Shown: positions 13,960 to 24,089 of the stretch, in pieces
Numbering within the stretch: position 1 is the first letter of the stretch
Layout of the letters: each line of letters opens with the position of its first letter
Assembly (NCBI GenBank): GCA_002917075.1
Contig: NTMA01000129.1
Location: 35,746 to 99,745, forward strand
Origin: Hawksworthiomyces lignivorus
Taxonomy: Eukaryota; Ascomycota; Sordariomycetes; Ophiostomatales; Ophiostomataceae
Reading direction: 5' to 3'
DNA length: 64,000 nucleotides
The notes under the pieces: model-generated
Seen by the model: the letters and a program-made list of their open reading frames with translations, nothing else
Told to the model about the DNA's origin: nothing
Database searches by the model: none
Program-made: the position numbers and the translations under genes

Positions 13960-15130
13960 TCCTTTTCGCAGCATGCTGCTGCAGTCATTCCCAACGCAGC
14001 GCACAGTTCGGCACCTCCACTCCTCTCGTCGCCCTCTGCTTCAACTGCGGCGGTCCTGCCACAAGCTGCAACAAACTCACGCCCCCCCTCCTCTTTTGTC
14101 TTCACCCTCCCCCTCTACGACGACCCTTTGCCCGTTGATTCTTTCTTTTTTTCTTTTTTTTTTCTTTTTTAATATTACGGTTTGGTCGCCTTTTCTCTTG
14201 TGACGCCAATTGCCAGCGCTTGCTGGGCTCCTCTGTCAACTGGTTCTGAGTCTTCCGACGAAGTTTCTCGACCCTTTCCCGCCGCCGCCATCTCTCCTCT
14301 CGCTGACTCTGGCGCGCGCTCTAAGCATATGCTACTGCGTAACGCTCGACTGTGCGCTCTTGCCTCCTTTCCCATATCCTTCTTTTCCCTCTCTTTCCTC
14401 TTTGCATCTTCCTCCCATTATTACTTTCTTTTCCTCTTTCCTGTTTCTTGACGCTTTGGTGCTCTTCCTTCCTCTTTTTGCATTCTCCTCTCCTCATCTC
14501 CTCTTTGTTGCTTCCTTTTTTTTTCTGCTTTTTGCATCCGTTTCCTTCTCCTTTCTCTCGTCTCCTATTGCTACGTCTTCTTCGTAGTGACACCTCCCTT
14601 TCTCCACTCCTCTCTCTCTCCCCCAACAACCGGGCTCTCAGCATTCCCGTCAGCTTGCCTCGAGCCTCTTTTGCGCTCTTCTTTTCCTCCCTTCTGTGCA
14701 GCTCCATATGCGTATGCGCATTTCTTTTTTTGGCCTCTGATATCTTGGTCGGCGCTTCTCTCCTCGTCGCCACGCCCTCCAGCCTCCAAAGTGGCCGTCT
14801 TCTTCGGACGCTACCCCTGGCCTGCACTTTCTTCCCGGCGCGTCCCACAGTCAAGCACAAAAAGGACGAAGGGTCGCTCTTTCCTTTTCGGAACATCCTG
14901 TCCAAGATTTTAAATTTAGACGACTTCATTCTTAATTCCCCATCCATCCTTACAGATCCCTCTGTTCTTATTTCTCCCCTCCCCCCCAATCTCTCTCATC
15001 TTCTCCTCCTCTTCTTCTCTTCTAGCCGCCCTTCTCCGCTTCTTTTATTCTTCTTCTCTTCCTCCTCCCCATCCCCGCCTCTCTTCTCTCTTCCTCAATC
15101 TTCCTACTTCTTGAGAGAACATTGGCATCG
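13960..15130 (+). promoter_or_regulatory. Long pyrimidine-rich tract upstream of the fusion regulator
   Basis: For about 1.2 kb the + strand is strongly CT-biased, with many runs such as TTTTTCTTTTTTT and CTCCTC. Filamentous fungal promoters and 5' leaders often carry CT-rich blocks near the transcription start, and this one ends about 770 bp before the start codon at 15903. It probably belongs to the promoter or leader of that gene, which would have an unusually long upstream control region. The open frames inside it (for example 14352-15170) encode only Leu/Ser/Phe/Pro low complexity and are not taken as genes. Confidence 0.45.
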
Positions 15131-15902
15131 TCGACCGCCTGCTTCACCCTCAAGCACACCTCAGAGCTAAGCAAGGAGGCAAACTGCTGCGCACGCTCTC
15201 TACTCAGTTGGCGGCTTGCATCGTGCCGACACTAGCTGCAGCTTCAGCGCACCGCGCACATCTAGCTTGCATATTTCTCGCTTCTAGTCGTTTCGCCTTC
15301 TTTTGATTCTGTCTCACCTCTCACGATTTTGCTTACGCTGGTCCGTTGCAAATTTCTGGGAATCCGGGTTTGTCTCTTTCGGCTTTTTTTTCTGCCCTTC
15401 TCTTCTCCCACATAAAACAACACTCGCAGCGCCAGACGCCTCTTTAATATTCCGTGGTCAGCACCGCCCCCGTCGATCCGCCAAGCATACCGCTTTTTGC
15501 GACTACAGTCTGCTAGATTTGTTTGATTTTCTTGCGCCAGCAGCCGGAGCAGTACTAGCGCCAATACGAGCTGCAAAGGCAGAATTCACCTACGCTGTAC
15601 TTACGACTGTACTCGCCTTTTTTTTGACAGCTAGTTCTAGGTCCACTCGTTTCTGGATATTTTCAAGACATTCACGATTTGGCTCCAGGTTAGCCGACTT
15701 TAGTGCATTTCTGGCCAGGACCGCACAACTCCGTTGAGCTTGAATTTTTGCCATTGCCTAATAGTGGCACTTATTGTGTTGTAATTCTTGTCCGCCTCGT
15801 CTTTCTGGAACTAGAAATTGGCTGTTTGAAGCGTTTGCGCCGTGCATCTTCTCTCTACGTATGCTAGCAACCGTGAATCAGCGCGTGGAACAGTGGATTA
15901 AG

Positions 15903-18825
15903 ATGCCTGGTTTTACGGCGCTTAATGGCGGAGGCTCGCCGAGGAGTCCAGGCGATGACACGGCGGGCACAATTGAGGTTCGCCTGCTCCCATCACGCGA
16001 CGAGAGAGAGTACAACCGCAACGGCGTGAGCCCACTCCCTACAGAGCCCAGGACCCTCCCAGATATGGCGCCCGCTCGACGGGAACGCGATCTCTGGGGC
16101 ACATCACCTCGGTCGCCATACCGCTCAGCGGCGGCGGCCTACCCGAACCTGGAGAATCCAGCCGAATCAGCCTCACAGAAGCGGAAGCGGTCTCTCTCCG
16201 CGGAAGAACGGCCCCACACGCAGCAATCTTCTCAGCATAGCAAGCACCAGCGGGAAGACCTTGACCTGCCACGTGTGCTCTCAACAACAGAGACAGCCGC
16301 CGCCGCCATTGCAGCGGCTTCGGCGGCCTCCGCAGCGTCAAGGGATCGGAGCGTAGACCGCCCTCGGGCATCCGTCGAGCCCCGTGAGCCCTATGACCTG
16401 CCTCGCAGCAGAGGCTATGAGTCTCGCTCATATGGCGAAGAGCAGCGGGACCTGCAGCACGACCAGCACCGCGAGCAGCAACGAGAGCAGACGCGTACTG
16501 ACACGTGGTATTCCAAAACGTCCTCTCGTGAAGAGCGGCACTCAGCTTCTGCCTATGACAGCGCGGCATTTCCAGCTGAATCCAGCCCGATCGAGTCCCC
16601 TGCGGACGAGCATTCTGGCAATGACTCGCACCAGCAGGAGAAGTCAACGGCAAAAGCTACCGCTTCTCCACAGAGCGAGTATGCGGGACGCACACCAGAA
16701 GAAGAGGACCGGACTGCTCCCATGGATGCGTCGTATTTGTTAAGCCAGCAAGGCAAGGGAAGCTCGTCGATCCCGCAAGCAGATCCAAAGCGGCGGAAGC
16801 GCAATTTCAGCAACCGGACTAAGACGGGATGTCTCACCTGCCGCAAGAGGAAGAAGAAGTGCGACGAGACCAAGCCCGAATGTATGGAACTCTGCGTTCA
16901 TTGCCTCCCAACCTTTTCCCTCCCCCGTTTTTGTGACTAACCATATGTGAACAGGCAGCAATTGTGTTCGTGGCGGCTTTATTTGCGCTGGATACCCGCC
17001 GCAGAAGCTCCAATGGGGCAAGCCCGACTTGACCAAGCCAACGGTGCAAATCGAGTCCAAGGACCCGAGCTATGTTCCTCCGGGTGCTTATGGGATGCCC
17101 GGCGTTGCAAATGGCCCCAACACTCCGAACGCGCCAAGCGCGCCCCAAGGTGGACCGTTCCCGCCGCAGAGGCGAGAGACCCTGCCACCGTACCGCGGTC
17201 AGACGCTTCGCATCGAGCCGCCTCAAGGACGGCCTCTGCAGTCAGACGATGACCGGCCCACAGCATCCACTCTCCCGAGCGCCTTGACGAGCACCGACGG
17301 CCATAGCAAGCTGTCGGCGCTCTCTGCCTATTCTGCGCCGGCCAATGTTTTTCCGACGCCAGTGAGCGCAGCAACCACCGTTCCGTTCATGGATCGCACG
17401 CCAAAGGAGTATCAGCGCGTTCCTCCCTTGCATGAACTGAGCCGCAATACCGAGTCAGAACCGCCGCAGCACGCCACCCCCTTGCCACAGATCAACATCC
17501 ACCGTTCCGGCAGCCCTCCCCCTCACCCGCAGCAACCTCAGCACTCTCAGCACCCTCACCAGCCGCTGCAGCAGCACCAGCAGCCGCAGCCACATCCGCA
17601 GTCGCAACATCTTCACCACCGCCAGCTTTCGCAGCCGGAGCAGCCTCATCAACCGCTCCAGCCCCAGCAGCTGCACCAGCAGCACCTGCACGAGGCCCAG
17701 CAGCCGTCGCACCAGCAACTGCCGCCGCATCACCAGCAGGCTCCCCCACATCACCAGCAACACCCGCACCACCCGGTGCACCAGCACCAGCACCAGCACC
17801 AGGCTCCGCAACAGTTTCACCATCAGCAGCAGTATCCGCCGCAGCACGCTCCCCAGAATCCACCGCAACACCAGCCTGCTCCGCAGCACCGGCAGCCGCA
17901 CCCAAGCCAGCTTCCGCGGCACCCGCAGCAACACCTTCGGGAGGAGCCGTCGCCTGTGGAGAAGCAGCCGCAGTACGCACAACAGCGTGCGTATTCACCG
18001 CCGCCGCCACAAGCATCCCAGCAGCACCCGCCTGAGGTTGGCGACGACGGCGAGACGCGGCCTCGGCCTCGCCGCAGCGTTCCTTTCTTCAATACGATCC
18101 CCGGAGCACGGAGAGAGAGGGACGAGATGTATGCTGGACGGCCATTCTTCCAGTTTGACAAGGAGCTGGTCGCAGAGCGGGAGCGGTGTGCGGCTGCGTG
18201 CTGGAAATTCAACAACTCGATGAATCCGAACATTGGCGTCTCCCTGAGCGAGCGCTCGCGGCTCTTCAAGGAGATTCTGCAGCCGCGCGACGACTTGCAG
18301 ATGTCGCCCATTGCGCACGTGGGCTCGGTCGGCGATCAGGTTATTGTCGAGGCGCCTTTTCACGCGGACTACGGCTACAACATCACGATCGGCGAGGACG
18401 TCTTCATCGGGCGCAACTGCCACATCTCGGACGCGATGCCGGTCAGCATCGGCAACCGGGTGTACATTGGACCCAATGTCTCCTTCTACACGACGACGCT
18501 TCCTACGGACCACACGCAGCGTGAGGGCGTGCACAGCGCCATCCACGGCCGCGGCATCACGATCGGAGACGACGTGTTTATCGGCGGCAATGTAACCATC
18601 CTGGCCGGCGTTAACATCGGGCACGGCACCACGGTTGGGGCAGGCTCAGTTGTGTCTAGGGTAAATTGAATCCAGCTTCCCAGAAACAAAAAAAAAAAAG
18701 AAGAAATCAATTGCGGTTCAAGGTTCAAGAGGCTGACTTTTTTTGCGCCAAAAAAGTCTCTCCCAAGATACACTGTCTGCTACGGCAATCCGGCCACGGT
18801 GAAACGGGGTATTGCGACAGTTTAG
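15903..18825 (+). CDS. Zn(II)2Cys6 transcription factor fused to a maltose-O-acetyltransferase-like hexapeptide domain
   Basis: Three exons are inferred: 15903-16881, 16955-18660 and 18757-18825, giving about 917 residues. Intron 1 (73 nt) interrupts the fourth cysteine codon of a classic zinc cluster, C310-X2-C313-X6-C320-X6-C327-X2-C330-X6-C337, so splicing is required to make the DNA-binding domain. Residues about 515-675 are His/Gln/Pro-rich. From about 712 comes a maltose-acetyltransferase (Mac) segment (DEMYAGRPFFQFDKELVAER), followed by hexapeptide repeats (ITIGEDVFIGRNC, VSIGNRVYIGPNV, ITIGDDVFIGGNV). Intron 2 (96 nt) leads to a 23-codon last exon supplying the family's GNPA signature (YGNPATVKRG). 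The start at 15903 has A at -3; an upstream in-frame ATG at 15861 is weaker. It is likely nuclear. Whether the C-terminal domain acetylates a sugar is doubtful: the residue expected to be the catalytic His (the H of THP in bacterial enzymes) is Leu842. Confidence 0.88.
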
Positions 18826-19880
18826 GGCAGAGCAGCTGTTCCTGCTTACACTTGGCTCTGTAATTATTTATCTCTCTATATCTGTTTCATCTCCGTGTAT
18901 TTTTTGTCTTTTTTTTTTCATTTTCCCTTGTGTTCGTTTTCTTTGTTTTTATGTTCAGTCTTCTTTCGCGTGTTTCTCTGTTTTTTGTTGACTGGATTTG
19001 TGGTGGCGTTTATCTTTTGTTGATGAATTGGCATGATACCCTGCAATGTGTACCGAATGACATGCTGCGAACAACTCTGTACGACCAAAAAGGGAAAAAA
19101 AGAGGGAGAGGAAGAAAAGAAAGATGCTCAAAGTGATGAAAGCTGGGGTCAAAAATGAGGGAAAGAAGAGCATTGCATCCTGTCGTCTCGAATTGCTCTC
19201 GTCTTCTTTCGCGCATCACGGGCGGATAATACTGGGTGGGGAGGTTACAATGGGGCGCATCTGGAATATATTTGACAACTTTTATCTGCTTTTTACTTCG
19301 AGCTTAATTAGATACGTCACTGAAAGAATGATTGGATATCATATACGGCTTGTGCGTTTATGTCGTGAATGTTACGAACGAAAAGCAATGATGGTGATGT
19401 GCCTCGCTTTCTCCTGGAAAGAATTTGGGGTCAGAGAGCCTGGCGAGGCTCCAACGGCGGTGAATATTTATGAGGTGTCGTCATACGTTTCGCGTTTAAG
19501 TTGAGAGCGTTATTTCCCAACGGCTTTGGACGGAAATACGGAGTTGTAAAGACGAGCCTTTTCAGATGTGGGCAGCAAGGCTGCCGGAGAAGACGCGAGG
19601 CAGAATTGCCGAAAGCAGCAACTTTGTCAGCTTAAGTCCGCCGAGGGCAGAATCGAGATATCTCCGCTTATTACGCAAAGAGGCAAGTCTCTCATACAAA
19701 AAGGTATGTCCGACGCAATAAGTGAAGAGACAGGGAGCCGGTCTCTGCTGTTACTCTTGCAAACAACTTTTTTTTCCCTTTTTTATGGCTGGCTGAATTT
19801 TTTTTTTTTTGCCTTTTTCATTTATCCGTATTTGGATCGATCGGATCCGATTTGGCAGCCAATTGGCACGCAGAACCTCG
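18826..19880. other. Intergenic region between two regulator genes
   Basis: About 1.05 kb between two co-oriented regulator genes. It holds the presumed 3' end of the upstream gene (T-rich 18900-18990) and the promoter of the next, with T-runs at 19768-19815 just before the chosen start. No further gene seen. Confidence 0.6.
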
Positions 19881-22800
19881 ATGCCGAACATCTCCAATTA
19901 CACCTCCGTCTTCCGGGTCCGCCTGGGCGACGATGGGGCAGCTAGCAACAGTGACATGAGTCATGCTGGCAGCGGCAGCAGCAGCTATCTAAACGGAGGC
20001 AGCAGCGCCACCACAGCTACAACAGCCATGTCTAACAACAGCGGTGCCGCCGCCGGACCCCCCATACGCCGGTCTCAGCCTCGCACCACCAAGGCCCGCC
20101 CTGTCGTGTCCTGCCACCTGTGCCGCATCCGAAAGCAGAAGTGCGACCGCCTGCTGCCGTGCGGCACCTGCTCACGCCGCGGCGACAGCGGGCTCTGCCG
20201 GTACGGTGGAGAAGGTGGTGTCGGGGCGGTGGGGGCGGCCAGCAGCGGGTCGTCCGCCACGTCAGCGGTGGCAGCAGCCATTGCTGCCGGTAGCAGCGCT
20301 GGGAGTGGTGGAAGCGGCAGCACTGTCCTGGCTGGAAGTGGCAGCGGTAGCGGCGGCTTGGGAGCCGCTGGACGGAAGCCGGCAGCAGCGCGACCCAGCG
20401 CTGGTGCTGGAGCGTCACCACCAGCAGGTGTTCGCCAGGAGGCGCAGCTGCGTCTGCAGCGGCTGGAGGAGCTGGTCAACGGGCTGGTGGCGCGGTCCGG
20501 AAGCGGTGGTAGCGGCACAGGCAGCAAAGCGGCTGCGGGCGCAACAACAGGGGCAGGAGGAGGAGCAGGAGTGGGGGTAGGCACACTGGCGTTTGGCGGG
20601 GCTTCAGCACCGCTAGCAGCAGGAGGAGGAGCAGCAGCCACAGCACCACCCATGCTATCACAGCAAGTCGCAGCAGCAGCAGCAGCAGCAGCAGCGCAGC
20701 CGCCGGTGCTGGCGGCAGACGGCCGAGATCATCGCTTCGACTGGACCTCGCCCATCGGGCCGCCGCCGCAGCCGCCGCCGCCGGCCTCGATGGGACCCGT
20801 GGCGACCATGATTGGCGAGCCGCCATTTGTCGGAGCGACCAACTGGGCGGCCGTGCTCGACAGCATCCGCGACATCCAGAGCTACCTTGGCGAGCTGGGC
20901 GAGAGAGAGGCGGGGGCGCCGCAAGACGAGGGCGACCAGAGCAGCAGCGGACAGGTGGACGGAGAGGAAGAGATGGCTGGAGCGGAGGATGCGTCGCGTC
21001 CTCGGGATACGGAGACGCCGCTGCTGCCGATGTCGTGGGGGGGACCAAAAGCAGCAGCTGCTAAAACGACTGCGGCAGCTGCAGCCGCAGCTGCAGCACC
21101 GGCGACGGCGCACCGTCCCAAATCAACATTCATCCAGCACCTGCTGTCGCCGCCGCCGCCGCCGCCTGGCCCCGCAGCCCTCGAGCTCGCAGAGCCCGAC
21201 AGCATCTTCGCGTCGGTGATCGCGGCGCCGGGCCTCGCGGGGGCGTCCAACGTGATCCCGCCGGCGTCGTCCCGGGCCGCCATTCTCCAGAAGCCGCCGG
21301 TGCTCCCGCGGCACCTGGCAGAGGCGGTGGCGCAGCTGCCGGCGCGGGCAGACTGCGACCGGCTGCTGGCGGTGTACTTCCAGTCGAGCTACATGACGGG
21401 GCCGTTTGTGCACATGGGCCACTTCCAGCGGGCGTACTCGCGGTTCTGGAGCACGGGCAACCCGGCGGCGGCGCACGCGGCGTCGCCGCTGCTGTGGATC
21501 AGCATGCTGGCGTCGATCCTGAGCATCGGCGCAATGATCACGGGCGGGCGGCAGCTGGCCTGGACGATGGAGAACGAGCCGGTCGACCTGCCGTCTGGTC
21601 CGTACGTCGTCGCGGCCGACGTGGTGGCGGCCGGCGGGGCCGCGAGCGACGGCAGCAGCAGCAGCAGCAGCCGAGACGGTGGCGGCGGCTGCGGCAGTGG
21701 CGGAGGAGGCGGCGAGCAGCGGCGGCAGTACCAGGAGCAGCAGCAGCGCAAAAAGGCCGAGATTGCCAACGTGGACCTGCAGCTGGCGGACCACCTTCGG
21801 CGGCTGTCGACGCGCAGCCTGCTGGCGGGGGACTACCTGGCGGGGCGGCCGCTGGCGATCGAGGCGCTGCTGCTGAACGCGCACACGCGGCTGATCCAGA
21901 AGCGCGACGTGGACCCGACGGCGTGGGCGACGTTTGGGGTGGTGGTGCGGCTGGCGCAGCGCATGGGGTACCAGCAGGTGGACGCGGCGGGCGGGGGGCG
22001 GCACACGCTGCTGACGCCGTTTGAGAAGGAGCTGCGGCGGCGCGTGTGGTACTTTGTGGAGTCGTTTGACATGCTGTACAGCTTCCAGTTTGGCATGCCG
22101 ACGGTGGTGCACGAGGACGAGACGGCCACGGACCTGCCGAGCAACCTGCGCGACGACGACTTTGACGAGACGTCGCCCGTGCTGCCGCCGGCGCGCCCGC
22201 CCACCGACTTCACGCCGGCGCTGTACTTTTCCGTCAAGCTGGGCCGCATCCGCCTGCTGCGCAAGGTGCTGCGCTTTGCCGTGTGGCGCACGGACCGGCC
22301 GCTGGCCGACGGCCGCGCGTCGGCGTCGCCCGCCGAGCTGGCGGAGCAGGCGGCGGCCGACCGCGCCAAGACGGCGGCGCTCGCCGACGAGCTGCGCGAG
22401 GCGTACGCGGCGGTGCCGCCGTGCCTGCGGATGCCCACGCACATCCGCGACTGCCCCTTTAGCGACGCCAGCCACGACATCATGCACCGCCTGGCCATCG
22501 AGCTCATGCACCACAAGGCCATCTGCATCCTGTTCCGGCGCTCGCTGAGCGCTCGTGGCGGCACCAGCGGCGCCAGCGGTGGCGCCAGCAGTGGAGCACA
22601 CGCCACAGGAGCAGCAGGAACAGCAGCGGCAGCAGACAGCGGCGGCGGCCGCTGCGGCCACAGCGACGACGAGCTGGCCGAGCAGCGCCAGGCCTGTCTC
22701 GTGTCGGCGCTGCGCATCCTGGACCTGCACACGGAGTTCGAGTGCGAGACGCGGCCCGCGCCCGGTGCGAGCGCGGTGGGCCGCAGCGAGGGCCGGGGCG

Positions 22801-23794
22801 GCGTAGCCGTAGCGGGCCCCTTTATGGCGGTGCGCGGCGGCGGCGGCGGCGGCGGCGGCGGCGTGGGCGGCGCCACCGCCGGCAACAGCATCGGCGGCCG
22901 CCTCGCCACAGATCGCTACATGCTCAGCACGCTGGCGCTGCACGACTTTCTGCTGGCGGCGACGATCCTGTGCCTGGACCTGATCGAGGACGGGCGGGCG
23001 GCCGCCGCGGCTGCGGCTGCCGCCGTCGCAGCCGGCGAAGGCTGTCCGCTGAGGCAGCAGCGGCAGCGGCAGCAGCAGCGGCAGCAGCAGCAGCAACAGC
23101 AACAGCAACAACAGCAGCCGGCTGACCCGGCGTCGGCGCCCTCGCCGCCGCCGCTGTACTACCCGCTGCTGGGAGGAGGCGAGCGCACGCTCGAAGACCG
23201 GGCGGCGGACCGCAGCGCCAAGATGGCGGCGCTGCGCACGGCGTACATGCTGTGGAACAAGCGGCGGCTGACATCGCGCGATGCGGCGCACGCGGCGCGC
23301 ATCCTGGGCGCGATCGTGACGAAGCTGTCGGAGGGGACGGACGAGGACGGCGGCTGCGGCGTCGTCAGCGGACGGGAGGCGAGCGAGAGCCCGGCGGCCG
23401 CCAGCTCGCCTGTGGGCATCGTCTGGAACTCGGCGGCCACGGCCACTGCCACGGCCACGGCAAGCTCCCAGGAGAACACGCCGCCCAGCGCCAGCTCGCA
23501 CTCGACGGCGGTCTCGGGGACCGTCTCCGCAGGCGGCCTCCCCGGGCTGCCGCCGCCGCCGTCGCACCTCAACTACGCCTACGACTGGGTGGAGCCGGGC
23601 CCCTTTGACGCGGTGCTCAACGACCCGATGAACGTGGACTGGGTGAGTGGTCCTTCTCTTCTCTTCTATTTCTTCTCTTGCAGTGCCCCTGCTAACAGAG
23701 ACAGGGCATGGTCGACTCTTACCTGCTGGACCAGCAGCTGGAAGATCTCGGCGGCAACGTGTGGTCGGCCGATCTGATGGCGCTGGAGATGTGA
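19881..23794 (+). CDS. Zn(II)2Cys6 fungal-specific transcription factor, Gly/Ala/Gln-rich
   Basis: Two exons, 19881-23642 and 23705-23794, give about 1283 residues. The 62-nt intron (donor GTGAGT, branch GCTAACA, acceptor ACAG) restores a C-terminus ending in MALEM; reading through it would give an unrelated tail. The zinc cluster is C78-X2-C81-X6-C88-X5-C94-X2-C97-X8-C106 (SCHLCRIRKQKC). Residues from about 490 (FQSSYMTGPFVHMGHFQRAY) to about 800 (RVWYFVESFDMLYSFQFGMP) resemble the fungal-specific transcription factor domain (PF04082). Between and after these are long Gly/Ser/Ala runs, a Gln run near 23070-23120 and poly-Gly near 22830-22865. The protein is much longer than typical family members (600-900 residues), mainly through these insertions. 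No target pathway can be inferred. The start is uncertain: in-frame Met codons also lie at 19809 and 19954, and an upstream exon is possible. Confidence 0.85.
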
Positions 23795-24089
23795 TCACGG
23801 GGGAGGCACTCGTAGGAGGGGGAGTTACGAAGCCCTGCGGGCATGCAATGACTTTACGAATATAATTAAAAAGCAACAGAATATAGATGCGCACTCAGGG
23901 GCGCTTCGCATGAGGAATATCCTAGTTTCCTTTAATGTCTTGTAACATTTGCGTTCATATACGAACATGATATCATCTTCCGTTGTTCTTTTTTTTTTTT
24001 TTCCCCGAGACCCCGTCTACTATGCTTCCCTTTGTAACGTAAAAGATGCGCCTCTTTTTTTCCCAGAATGTCCCTCCCCCTTCCTCTCT
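23795..24089. other. Short convergent intergenic spacer
   Basis: A 295-bp spacer between the stop codons of two convergent genes. AT-rich, with an AATATAATTAAAAAG stretch near 23858 that could serve 3'-end formation of the + strand gene. Confidence 0.5.

Noticed and set aside
14352..15170. A 272-codon open frame on the + strand
   Set aside because: Composition is almost only Leu, Ser, Phe and Pro from a CT-rich tract; it has no domain and lies in the probable promoter/leader of the next gene.
21123..23894. A 923-codon minus-strand frame opposite the Gly/Ala-rich regulator
   Set aside because: It is antisense to a gene with a zinc cluster and transcription factor domain; its Arg/His/Gln-rich content is what GC-rich coding DNA yields when read on the other strand.
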